Positions 26,122-34,406 of a stretch of 64,000 bases of DNA are shown piece after piece. The notes under the pieces were generated by a model. The model ran no database searches and was not told the origin of the DNA. It worked only from the letters and a program-made list of their open reading frames with translations. The stretch lies in the NCBI RefSeq assembly GCF_000238775.2, contig NZ_AFEJ02000003.1, positions 310,001-374,000 on the forward strand. Reading direction: 5' to 3'. The position numbers and the translations under genes are program-made. The first letter of the stretch is position 1, and the number at the start of each line of letters is the position of its first letter. Source of the stretch: Acaryochloris sp. CCMEE 5410. GTDB lineage: Bacteria > Cyanobacteriota > Cyanobacteriia > Thermosynechococcales > Thermosynechococcaceae.

Positions 26122-26257
26122 ATTCGTTGATTTGGGGTCTCGTTCGCGAAGCGTCTCGGAACGAAAAACCCCTTTAATTATCGTTCCTATCTCTACCCTC
26201 CCTACCGCATCGCTCACGCCCCTCGCTAAAGGAAGGGACTTCCTGGAGGTTCTGGTG

Positions 26258-26377
26258 AAGGAGGATATCAAGTTAGGCATGGATATTGTAAAAGGAGTTC
26301 CCTCTAAGTTGGAAAGATCTATCCCTGGCCAGACAGAACCGCAGCAAAGGCCATCATCCAAGGGACCAAAGTTGTAG
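26258..26377 (+). pseudogene. Decayed duplicate of the 3' end of the 331-aa gene
   Basis: The final 39 codons plus stop match the end of the 331-aa gene without gaps: KEDIKLGMDIVKGVPSKLER against KEDIQRGMDIVQRVNSKLQR, with 26 of 39 residues identical. The rest of the copy is missing, replaced by the IscB element. It is either a tandem paralogue interrupted by insertion or a remnant from recombination. The divergence shows the duplication is not recent. Confidence 0.75.
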
Positions 26378-26433
26378 TTTGGGTATCTATACTACCCTGC
26401 GCTACCATTTCCTTAGCTAACTGGGTGTTGTTA

Positions 26434-27099
26434 ATGATGATCCAAAAACCTCTTTTCAAAGATATTCGGTGGCTCTTTTCCCTTGGAATAGTGGGTTGGT
26501 ATATCATCTGTCCATCAAAAGGTGTCGCTCAAAATTACCCCAAAACATCCAGGCAATCGACACTGTTGTTGGCACAAAGTAAACCAAGTGCAGTTCAGTA
26601 TTACGTCCGAGCACAGGAAGCGCTAGCAGATGGTGATTCAGATACTGCAATTAAACTACTCAAGCGAGGACTTCAGCTTAATCCTGAGCCAGGAATGAAA
26701 GGCTTAATGAGGCTAAGCCTATTTATTGTTCATCAATATTCTGGAAATCTTAACGCCGGATCACCAAGCGAAACATTGAACAGGAAGGCTATTTTTCATT
26801 TAACAGAGGCAATAAAGCTAAATCCGAATGCATTTTGGCCCTACGCCAGACGTGGTGACGCTTACTGTGCCCTCAAAATGGTCCAAGAATGCATTCGTGA
26901 CCACACCAAGTCTATTAGTCGTAATCCAGACAAAGGTGATGCTTATTGGCGTAGGTCTGTTGCATATGCAGAAATTAATGATTTCAGATCCGCGATCGCA
27001 GATCTGAAAAGATCATCATCTTATTATCGGCAAATTGGGAAATCAAAGCAGGCAGAAACAATGGAGAAGCTAATTGAGGCTTATTCAGATGGCAGCTAG
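26434..27099 (+). CDS. Exported TPR protein
   Basis: An N-terminal hydrophobic segment (WLFSLGIVGWYIICPSKGVAQ) looks like a signal peptide. Two to three tetratricopeptide repeats follow, for example AIKLLKRGLQLNPEPGMKGL, HLTEAIKLNPNAFWPYARRG and ECIRDHTKSISRNPDKGDAY. TPRs mediate protein-protein contacts, here likely in the periplasm. ATG at 26434 is preferred to the upstream GTG. It converges with topA, with 14 bases between the genes. The partner is unknown. Confidence 0.75.
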   Translation: MMIQKPLFKDIRWLFSLGIVGWYIICPSKGVAQNYPKTSRQSTLLLAQSKPSAVQYYVRAQEALADGDSDTAIKLLKRGLQLNPEPGMKGLMRLSLFIVHQYSGNLNAGSPSETLNRKAIFHLTEAIKLNPNAFWPYARRGDAYCALKMVQECIRDHTKSISRNPDKGDAYWRRSVAYAEINDFRSAIADLKRSSSYYRQIGKSKQAETMEKLIEAYSDGS

Positions 27100-27113
27100 T
27101 TAAACTCTATCTG

Positions 27114-29234
27114 TTATTCTAATTCACCATACTTTGGACTCCACCATTTCCCCTTACTAAAGAAATAGGCAGCGTTTTTGTGCTTTGGCTTTGACCTTGC
27201 CTTTGGATCTGAGCATCGGAGCATTTGTTTTTGCTGGCCATCTTTTTGATACTTGTATATTTCCAGCTTCTTCTGGCACACAGGACAAGGATATTCAGTT
27301 AATTCTGCTGGCTCTTGAGGCATATCAGATTTAGCCTTGGGCAATTGCCACTGACCGTCTCTGTCTGACCAGAACATAACTAACCCCCGGCCATCATCAG
27401 CCGCGCAACCGTTCTCACACTTAAGAAAATGCCCTTTTTTGACCTTCCTACTAAGCACCTTAGACAGAAGTTGTTTACATTTGGGACATGAGGTTTTTGA
27501 CTTCTCTAATGTTCTACCTGTAAGTTCCGGTAAGCCCTGCATGGCCTTGGCGAGTGCCGGGGCGAAGTAGCTCCGATTCCAGCCGATTAAATAAGCTTGC
27601 CATTCCTGATTCCCTCCCGCGATCGCATCCAAGGAACTCTCCATCTGGGCCGTGAATTCAGCCTCCAACAATTCAGGCAGTGCCCCACCCATGAACTGAT
27701 CCACCTCCAGGCCCATAGAAGTGGGTTGGAGCCTACCCTTTATCAGCTCAACATAGCCACGGGTCTTAATGGTCTTGATCGTGGAATCGTAAGTAGAGGG
27801 TCTGCCAATCCCTTTCTTCTCCATAATTTCCACTAGCTTAGGTTCCCTGTATCGGGGAGGCGGTTGAGTCTGCTTTTGCTCAGAATTGGCCTGGGCTAGA
27901 GTGAGTGCTTGTTGTTCCGTCAGTGCAGGCAGCTCCCTATCAGCCTTGATATCCTTCCAATATTTTGAGTAACCCGCAAATTCAACAAGGTTGCCCTTGG
28001 CCTTCCACTGGATATCCCCAGATTGGCTAAGGACAATCGTTTTTCTAATTTGGGCGGGCTTGCACTGGGAGGCAAGCGCCCGCTTCCAAATCAGCACATA
28101 TAACTTGAACTGGTCATCGGGTAGGGACTGCTTCAATTCTGCGGAGGGCTTGAATATATCTGTGGGTCGAATAGCTTCATGCCCTTCCTGGGCTTGCTTA
28201 CTGACCTTCTGCTTGGCTACCTTCTTGGGAATATTGTCTGCATCGTTCTGCTCCAGCCATCTTCTGGCCACTGAACAGTAGTCCGGGGATAGCGCGACAG
28301 AATCGGTTCGCATGTAGGTGATTAATCCAGCCTCGTATAGCTTTTGGGCAACCTGCATCGTCTGCTCTGGACTGAACTTGAGGCGTGAACCTGCGGCTTG
28401 TTGCAGAGCTGAGGTGGTAAACGGTGCGGGTGGCTTCTTGGGGGCAACCCTGCCTTCAATCGAGGTAACTTGGTGAGAGTTATTCTGCGCGATCGCAACC
28501 AGTGAATCAGCGCCAGCCTGGGAAAGGACTCGCGTGGATTCTTCGGTTTTGGCCTCTGAACCGGAGTCCTCGATGTTGGTATAGTCCTGATCATTGGCCT
28601 GGGTGCTTCCGTGGTAGTAAGCCCTGAATCCTTCGGCATAATCCACAAACACCGACCAGTAATCCTCGGGGACAAAGGCTTGAATCTCGCGCTCTTGTTG
28701 GCAGACCAAGTGGAGGGTCGCTGATTGCACCCGCCCCACTGACTTAGCACCATTGTTTAAGCGCCAGACCAGGGGGGAACCACGATACCCGACCAGCTTA
28801 TCCAAGCAGTCTCGACACCTACCGGCTTGAACTAAATCCATATCCAATGGACGTGGAGTTGAAATAGCATTGTTTACTGCTGTAGGCGTAATTTCTTGAT
28901 AGACCACCCGTTGAGGATTTTTTAAATTTAAAACCTGAGCGATATGCCAACCAATCGTTTCTCCTTCACGATCTGGATCGGATGCTATATAGACTTGATC
29001 TGCCTGACGTGACGCTTTTCTCAATCCAGAAATAGTTTTTTGGGCATTCGCATCTCGTGGAACATACCGGCATAAAATCTGATTCCCTTCAATATCAAAG
29101 CCCAAAGATCCTTCCCCATCATCCGCTAACTGACGAATGTGCCCTACAGATGCCTTAACATCCCAATTAGGACCAAGAATCGATTTGAGCTTTTTGATTT
29201 TTCCAGGAGATTCAACAATGAGTAAATTTCCCAC
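27114..29234 (-). CDS. topA: Type IA DNA topoisomerase (topoisomerase I)
   Basis: The TOPRIM motifs are LLIVESPGKIKKL at the start and SDPDREGETIGWH; the catalytic Tyr is in GLITYMRTDSVAL. Two C-terminal zinc-ribbon-like segments follow (CPKCKQLL and CPVCQKKL). It relaxes negative supercoils by passing one strand through another. At 706 residues it is shorter than most chromosomal cyanobacterial enzymes. Plasmid-borne type IA topoisomerases beside T4SS genes (TraE/TopB-like) are known to assist conjugation or replication. It is the last gene of the long minus-strand mating cluster. Confidence 0.93.
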   Translation of the reverse strand: MGNLLIVESPGKIKKLKSILGPNWDVKASVGHIRQLADDGEGSLGFDIEGNQILCRYVPRDANAQKTISGLRKASRQADQVYIASDPDREGETIGWHIAQVLNLKNPQRVVYQEITPTAVNNAISTPRPLDMDLVQAGRCRDCLDKLVGYRGSPLVWRLNNGAKSVGRVQSATLHLVCQQEREIQAFVPEDYWSVFVDYAEGFRAYYHGSTQANDQDYTNIEDSGSEAKTEESTRVLSQAGADSLVAIAQNNSHQVTSIEGRVAPKKPPAPFTTSALQQAAGSRLKFSPEQTMQVAQKLYEAGLITYMRTDSVALSPDYCSVARRWLEQNDADNIPKKVAKQKVSKQAQEGHEAIRPTDIFKPSAELKQSLPDDQFKLYVLIWKRALASQCKPAQIRKTIVLSQSGDIQWKAKGNLVEFAGYSKYWKDIKADRELPALTEQQALTLAQANSEQKQTQPPPRYREPKLVEIMEKKGIGRPSTYDSTIKTIKTRGYVELIKGRLQPTSMGLEVDQFMGGALPELLEAEFTAQMESSLDAIAGGNQEWQAYLIGWNRSYFAPALAKAMQGLPELTGRTLEKSKTSCPKCKQLLSKVLSRKVKKGHFLKCENGCAADDGRGLVMFWSDRDGQWQLPKAKSDMPQEPAELTEYPCPVCQKKLEIYKYQKDGQQKQMLRCSDPKARSKPKHKNAAYFFSKGKWWSPKYGELE

Positions 29235-29304
29235 AGTATTTAACCTTGAACCGACTTGTAAATTTCAAAGGAAGTTGCAAGATATGTTGTTGACCTGAAT
29301 AAAA

Positions 29305-29682
29305 TTAAGATTTTCCTAATATCAATTCATGATCATTACAATCAGAAGACTCAGATGTCTCAGGTATTTTTGTTTGTAGTTCTGAAACCATAGAATCAGT
29401 TTTGCCTAAATGAATGAGTATATCGGCTCTTAGCTCCACAGCCTCTTTGCAGTATGGATGAGCAGCAACATACACATTTAATGCCTGTAGTGCAACTAAA
29501 TAGTTTCCTTGATTTGACTCTTTAAGTACATAGTCTTGCCAGGTCTGAGATACACCAAAATCACTTGTAAAAACAATATACATACCAAACAGCGCCATCG
29601 ATAACAAGCCAATGGGTGAGAGTATTAGGGCCATCATTGAATATGACCCTAATATTCCTGACGTTTTACTGAAAAACCCCAT
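29305..29682 (-). CDS. Small membrane protein with TPR-like tail
   Basis: 125 residues: one membrane helix (YSMMALILSPIGLLSMALFGMYIVF) followed by a short outer part with TPR-like helices (YLVALQALNVYVAAHPYCKEAVEL). Start ATG. It lies between topA and the coiled-coil protein in the same orientation, so it is probably part of the mating cluster. No family recognised. Confidence 0.6.
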   Translation of the reverse strand: MGFFSKTSGILGSYSMMALILSPIGLLSMALFGMYIVFTSDFGVSQTWQDYVLKESNQGNYLVALQALNVYVAAHPYCKEAVELRADILIHLGKTDSMVSELQTKIPETSESSDCNDHELILGKS

Positions 29683-29705
29683 TGAGATTATCCAAGCGAC
29701 ATCAC

Positions 29706-30890
29706 CTACCTTTTTACGGCAACTGGTCTTTGTTTTGCAACTGGGGGTTTCTGTTGAGGAGTCTGAGTCTGCTTGTCCGCGTACTTATCACGGCCTTTTT
29801 GTCCGACTTTATCCAGAAGGCCCTGCTCCTTTGCCGTTAATTGCTCTGAAGGAATGGGCTCACCAGACTCTTTACGGGACATCGTTACCTGTCCATCTTT
29901 AGCCATCTTGAGATTGTAGTCTTTAGTTTCAAGAACCCTAGAACCGTCATCCTGTGGAGTGCCCGCATTTTTTATTGCCAATCGAACACCAGGATCTACG
30001 GCCTTGAGCGCAGCATTGGTTACTTTGTTCACGGCCCCCTTAGTAACTTTTTGTGTCTGAGACTTTATTTGCTGACTTTTATCTTTGACTCTCTGGGACC
30101 ATTTCTGAGTGACGGACTTATAAGCTGAGACTACTTTATCTTTTATGGTTTTCAGCCATTGACCAACAGAGCTTGAGCGTTTCGTCGCAACCGCTTGCTG
30201 GGTATCTTTATTCTGCTCTAGTGCAGCTATCCGTTGCTCTAATTTAGCGATAGCCGCCTGTTGAGCAGCAACCATACCTTTCAGCTCTTCAACAGAAGCT
30301 GATAAAGATTGCTTTTTCTCCCCAGATTGCTTTGCCTGGGAAGAGCTACCTGTTTGCTGCTTCACTTGCTCAGACTGCTTAGCAGCTTTTTTCGTTGCTT
30401 CCGTTAAGGTATCAATGGCTTGATCCAGTGATTTTTTCGACTTAGTTGAGCTAGATGCAGCCTCTTGAGAAGTAGATTGCTTCTGCTTCTCTGATTGAAA
30501 AACCCCTAAATCATCGTTTACTTTGCCCTTGCTTATGTGGGCAGCAGGATCAGACATATCTCCTACATACACCTTGACACTACCTTTAACCTTCTGAGGG
30601 TCTGAAAAGGCTTTTTGAAAAGTATCTCGGTGTTCAGGTTTGAGATTGTACTTCCCATCTTTGGCAGATAGCGTTTCTGATTTGTAGACGTTGACCCTAC
30701 CTACTTTAATTGTGACGGGAGTATTGTCTGGAAGTCCTTTGGCTTTAGCAGCTTTTCTAATTTGTGCAATAGCTTGGCCAATCGAACGTAATACGTCTTG
30801 GGCAGATTCTGCTGCACCTTGAGCTACGCTTAATTGTGTCTGTTGTCCTTCTTGGCCATTGTCTGGCAGATCTATTCCTTGTTCTGGCAT
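29706..30890 (-). CDS. Basic coiled-coil protein with relaxase-like C-terminal module
   Basis: 394 residues rich in Lys, Gln and Ser. The N-terminal ~130 residues contain a beta-type segment (TPVTIKVGRVNVYKSETLS), then a disordered Ser/Lys region, a coiled coil (LKGMVAAQQAAIAKLEQRIA) and a basic helix region. Residues ~290-394 fit the module shared with the relaxase and the 331-aa protein: AALKAVDPGVRLAI, then LETKDYNLK, DGQVTMSRK, QLTAKEQ and a basic Pro/Gln tail. There is no signal peptide. If the module is a transfer signal, this may be a DNA-binding protein moved into recipients. No family recognised. Confidence 0.6.
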   Translation of the reverse strand: MPEQGIDLPDNGQEGQQTQLSVAQGAAESAQDVLRSIGQAIAQIRKAAKAKGLPDNTPVTIKVGRVNVYKSETLSAKDGKYNLKPEHRDTFQKAFSDPQKVKGSVKVYVGDMSDPAAHISKGKVNDDLGVFQSEKQKQSTSQEAASSSTKSKKSLDQAIDTLTEATKKAAKQSEQVKQQTGSSSQAKQSGEKKQSLSASVEELKGMVAAQQAAIAKLEQRIAALEQNKDTQQAVATKRSSSVGQWLKTIKDKVVSAYKSVTQKWSQRVKDKSQQIKSQTQKVTKGAVNKVTNAALKAVDPGVRLAIKNAGTPQDDGSRVLETKDYNLKMAKDGQVTMSRKESGEPIPSEQLTAKEQGLLDKVGQKGRDKYADKQTQTPQQKPPVAKQRPVAVKR

Positions 30891-30937
30891 GGTGTTAACC
30901 TCAATCTTTAGCTAAATGTGGCAATACTTTGGGAAGC

Positions 30938-31360
30938 TTATTCTTCAGGCAATTCAGGGAGCACTAGATCCTTGATCATCATGTTGAGCACACCTTCAGC
31001 CGCCGCAATTTCAGTGGGCAAAACTAATCCACCGAGGGTATTCAACAGAATCTCACCTTGAATTTCGCTATATCGAGGCGTGCCATCCACATCAATACCA
31101 ATGACATCATTGGTGATCTCGAAGATGGAGAAATCACCATCCACCAGTTCATCATCATGAAAAACTATTGCTGGCTCCGCTGACAGTCCTCCATATACTT
31201 CAAGGATTTCGGCTTTATATCCATCAGGTAGCGGAGTTACCGAAGCAAACTCAGCCGCACTAATCACTTGGTCGGGGTAATCTTGAGCGAATTGATTATA
31301 TATGGCTGTTGGAAGAATCTTACGAGCCATATCCAGATCGCTTTCTAATAATTTATTCAT
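30938..31360 (-). CDS. Hypothetical acidic protein downstream of the coupling protein
   Basis: The start MNKLLESDLDMARK has GGAGATAAAG ahead of it, just after the coupling-protein stop; a longer reading would overlap that gene. It is acidic, mostly beta/alpha mixed (EPAIVFHDDELVDGDFSIFE), soluble and has no Cys. No family recognised. Location suggests an accessory to the coupling protein or the relaxosome. Confidence 0.6.
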   Translation of the reverse strand: MNKLLESDLDMARKILPTAIYNQFAQDYPDQVISAAEFASVTPLPDGYKAEILEVYGGLSAEPAIVFHDDELVDGDFSIFEITNDVIGIDVDGTPRYSEIQGEILLNTLGGLVLPTEIAAAEGVLNMMIKDLVLPELPEE

Positions 31361-31373
31361 TGCTTTATCTCCG

Positions 31374-33140
31374 TTATAGGTTTCTAAACTCTTCAGCATC
31401 CTTAAGACGCTGCTTCTCTAATGCAGCCTCCTGCTCTGGCGTCAATCGAGCTTTTAGAAGCTCGTATACCTCTTGATCTCGATTCCGAAAATCTTGATTT
31501 GTTGGCATTGAAAAAGCTGATCTTTCTATCAGCTCTTGCCGAATCTTTGGCCATTGTTTTACGCTTGCGTTTACCTCATCAATATCCCTCTGAGGAATGA
31601 CGATGTTTTCCACCAGGGGAACACGAACATTTTTACCATCACTATTGCCACGACTGAAGATCAGTGCTTTTCCACGAGGGAAAGTGGCAATTTCATTTGG
31701 TTCAACTAACTTAGTCGTTTGGCGCTGTTCAGCATTGGTTGTAGACCGACTTTTTCTACCGCTACTTCTAGATCTTTGCCGAAATAATGCGTCTTCACTA
31801 CCTGGAAGTTCTGCGAATAGCTTAGCAGATTCTGACTCATTGAGCTGGAAAATAGCTTGAGTCGTGCAGCCACCAAGAATACGGCTTGCCCCCGGCTTCG
31901 TATAAAGCTTTTCTAGCATCTCCATACTTTGAAAGCCCAAAATTGTGCAAAGACCTGCTGAGCGCCGTTGGTTCAACCAATCATCCAGGGCGGGTAAGAA
32001 GATAGATGGTATTTCATCCAACCCCAATATCAATGGAGTCTGGCGAGGACGAGTAACATTACGATTGACAACTAAGTGCAATACCGTTGCAATAATAGGC
32101 AACACAACATCCACACACTGTCCATTAACTCCAAATATCAAGAGCTGCCGACCCTCTAAGTCAAGTGGCATGTTTGTTTTGCCACATATTGCAGGTAGTA
32201 CATTAGGAGTCATTAGGTTGCCCAAGGTATTGGACACCGTAGACACAATACTGGCGAATGTCTCAGGAGAATCCTTTGAGGAAATCATGGTATCAAATAC
32301 CACTTTGACCATCTCTGGAATATCAGCCTGTTCAATGAGATCTGCCAGATTTGGTGTTTTGAGAATGCTCCTGCACATCATTAGGTCTGGATACTGACTC
32401 ATTTTGGCCAGCATCATCAACCCCTGAATGAGCTTTTGGGCTGCTTGGGGAAAAAATGGATTGCCTTCGCTAGACTTTGCCGGTGTGAAATTCCTATGCA
32501 AGACCAAGGCAAATTGACGTGCTATTTCAGCATCCAGCTCATTAGCCAATAAATCGACTGGATTAACAATGCATGACTCAGGCAAGCTGGGAGCGAAAAC
32601 ATTGACTTTATAACCTCGTTTTTTTGCTATGCCAATTAATTGCGAGGTTGGCGACTCTTTATCCGTATACTTCAAGTCGAAGTAAATGACTGGGAAATGC
32701 TGGTCAAATGCTGCTTTAATCAGTCGGTTAATCAACGAGTAGGACTTTCCCGAACCCGTTGCCCCGATCGCGGCTGTACCAGCTTCCATGTTCGGGAAGT
32801 ATAAGGTTTGTGGATCTTCTGGAATACTAATAACCGTCTTCTTCCCCTTCTTCCGGTATCTCAGTCCTTCAGGGGTTTGGATATACAACGCCACCTCGTT
32901 ATGCCGCCTCCGCTTGATCAGCTTCATAGCTTCTTTGCGGGCAGCAGCTTTGTGGGTATCTGTTGCAAGTTGCCCCCTCGCCAATACACCCTTGCGCTTT
33001 TGACCTTTAAAGTTTGTCGCGACTAACAGTCCCAAGCACGCATAAATCCCTAATGCGGGGGGAGACCATAGATAAGAATCCACATCCACCTTAGGTGGAG
33101 ACTTAGGGTTTTCGACGGCTTGGGCGGTGAAATGCTTCAT
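31374..33140 (-). CDS. virD4: Type IV coupling protein (VirD4/TraD family ATPase)
   Basis: Walker A GATGSGKS is at 126-133 and Walker B at LILGLDEIPSI; an N-terminal membrane helix (GIYACLGLLVATNF) anchors it. T4CPs receive the relaxosome and feed it into the mating channel. The 588-residue length is normal. Its ATG overlaps the stop of the preceding gene (ATGA), showing translational coupling. Only one N-terminal helix is clear where most T4CPs have two. Together with the relaxase and VirB4 it makes the plasmid self-transmissible by inference. Confidence 0.9.
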   Translation of the reverse strand: MKHFTAQAVENPKSPPKVDVDSYLWSPPALGIYACLGLLVATNFKGQKRKGVLARGQLATDTHKAAARKEAMKLIKRRRHNEVALYIQTPEGLRYRKKGKKTVISIPEDPQTLYFPNMEAGTAAIGATGSGKSYSLINRLIKAAFDQHFPVIYFDLKYTDKESPTSQLIGIAKKRGYKVNVFAPSLPESCIVNPVDLLANELDAEIARQFALVLHRNFTPAKSSEGNPFFPQAAQKLIQGLMMLAKMSQYPDLMMCRSILKTPNLADLIEQADIPEMVKVVFDTMISSKDSPETFASIVSTVSNTLGNLMTPNVLPAICGKTNMPLDLEGRQLLIFGVNGQCVDVVLPIIATVLHLVVNRNVTRPRQTPLILGLDEIPSIFLPALDDWLNQRRSAGLCTILGFQSMEMLEKLYTKPGASRILGGCTTQAIFQLNESESAKLFAELPGSEDALFRQRSRSSGRKSRSTTNAEQRQTTKLVEPNEIATFPRGKALIFSRGNSDGKNVRVPLVENIVIPQRDIDEVNASVKQWPKIRQELIERSAFSMPTNQDFRNRDQEVYELLKARLTPEQEAALEKQRLKDAEEFRNL

Positions 33141-33751
33141 TTGTTCTCAATGGCAGAGTTGGCCATAGCAACCAAGAAATCCAATTCTTGATCATCAGGA
33201 ATCATCCCTCCCCGGAGACCGATCGCATAGCGGTATCTGTCCTGATCCCAGACGATTTTAGAAGTAGAGCAATGGGCTCCACAGACCCATGGAATAAATA
33301 GTCCTTGATTGCCATTAGCCAGGGTTACGGTTTTTTCAGGTAGTGGAGATTGAGCAAGAGGTTGCCATGAACGATCTTTCGGATTTCCATATTCCTCCTG
33401 AACAGTTTGACCCGTTAAGACTTTTCCCTCTAACCTGCCAAAGCTACACACCGTCGCCCCCTGGCAGTCTGGATGAACATCTAGGGAAACCTTATATTCT
33501 TTCTCTTCAGAAAGAAGTATTGAAACAGAAGACCGTTGTACGTCTGGAATCTTCCGGGGCAGGGCTGGAGGCACCGATGTTTGCTGCTTTAACGCTTTCT
33601 CAATTTGGTTGAGACCTGTAAATTGATTCAGCTCAGCTTTAACGGGCCTATTAGAGGTTCTGCTCAGGACAACCAAGCTGGTGCCCAGGAGGAATAAACC
33701 CAAACCCATTGCTAATAATTTCTGTCTCTTAAAAGCTCGGATGATCTGCAT
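33137..33751 (-). CDS. Membrane-anchored hypothetical protein, mating operon
   Basis: 204 residues with an N-terminal anchor or uncleaved signal (LLAMGLGLFLLGTSLVVLS) and a periplasmic domain with Cys pairs (DCQGATVCSFG, CGAHCST), probably disulfide-bonded. It ends in an ATGA overlap with the coupling protein. No family recognised; a channel accessory by location. Confidence 0.65.
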   Translation of the reverse strand: MQIIRAFKRQKLLAMGLGLFLLGTSLVVLSRTSNRPVKAELNQFTGLNQIEKALKQQTSVPPALPRKIPDVQRSSVSILLSEEKEYKVSLDVHPDCQGATVCSFGRLEGKVLTGQTVQEEYGNPKDRSWQPLAQSPLPEKTVTLANGNQGLFIPWVCGAHCSTSKIVWDQDRYRYAIGLRGGMIPDDQELDFLVAMANSAIENK

Positions 33752-33761
33752 GACTTGCCCC

Positions 33762-34394
33762 CTAATGCATATTTAGCCCCAAGGCAAACTGATCTGGCGT
33801 TAGCTTACTGGTCGGTTGCAAGTTTCTAGGGATTTTGATGTCAAGCTGTTCAAGGGCCTTGTAGAACGCTCTTGGTATTAAGAGTTTAGGATTTTCCCTC
33901 GATTGCCTTGCTAACTCCGCTTCCAATTTATGCTTTCCTCCAATTTCAGAAATCACTTTTTGGTAACGTTGCTTGGACAGTTCTATCGCCAGATTTTCAT
34001 CAATAAGTGTTTCTAGGGAAACCGCCTGCTGCTCAGGATTGGCATTCAAGGAATTGCAAGTTCGATTTGAAACTGCAATTAAGGGCTCCCAGTAAGCATT
34101 GTTATTATCGAAATTTGCTCGGACTAAGTAATAGGTCTTTGCTCCGTAGTAAACCTCGCCTAAGAGATCGAGTTTTGCTGCTTCTTCGGGAAGACAAGGG
34201 TATGTTGCTTTTGGCAGCTTGGGGTCGATTTGAGTTGTCAGTTTAGCCTTAACCAAATCAGTATCGGGCAACTGTGATGAAGATAAATTGGGTAGAGCGA
34301 TGATAGCGATCAGTGACAACAGAATCGCTGACAGCCCCAAAGAAACAAACCACTTCCGCCTCATCTCTTTCAGCAGTCGTTTATGCATATTCAT
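33762..34394 (-). CDS. Membrane-anchored hypothetical protein, mating operon
   Basis: 210 residues: basic N terminus, one membrane helix (LSAILLSLIAIIALPNL), then a periplasmic alpha/beta part (LDLLGEVYYGAKTYYLVRAN). The order of anchor plus small domain resembles the gene that follows it. Gaps to both neighbours are about a dozen bases. No family recognised. Confidence 0.65.
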   Translation of the reverse strand: MNMHKRLLKEMRRKWFVSLGLSAILLSLIAIIALPNLSSSQLPDTDLVKAKLTTQIDPKLPKATYPCLPEEAAKLDLLGEVYYGAKTYYLVRANFDNNNAYWEPLIAVSNRTCNSLNANPEQQAVSLETLIDENLAIELSKQRYQKVISEIGGKHKLEAELARQSRENPKLLIPRAFYKALEQLDIKIPRNLQPTSKLTPDQFALGLNMH

Positions 34395-34406
34395 CGAACA
34401 TCCTCC

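Larger units (their letters stand above)
24610..26243 (+). mobile_element. IscB element (IS200/IS605 superfamily, no own transposase)
   Basis: It comprises the omega-RNA gene, iscB and a 3' side with a hairpin (GGGGT/CGTTC pairing GAACG/ACCCC at 26136-26173) and the end GGAAGGGACTTCC (26231-26243), almost the same as the IsrB element's end. It lies between the 331-aa gene and a decayed copy of that gene's 3' end, so it probably inserted into a duplicate gene. Boundaries are inferred by comparison of the two elements. Confidence 0.6.

Noticed and set aside
26099-26257. Longer gene running into the duplicate tail
   Set aside because: The upstream part of this frame lies within the IscB element's 3' end and is not protein-like; only the last 39 codons are homologous.
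28322-28753. 143-aa minus-strand frame inside topA
   Set aside because: Arg/Pro/Ser-rich out-of-frame shadow of topA without ribosome site.
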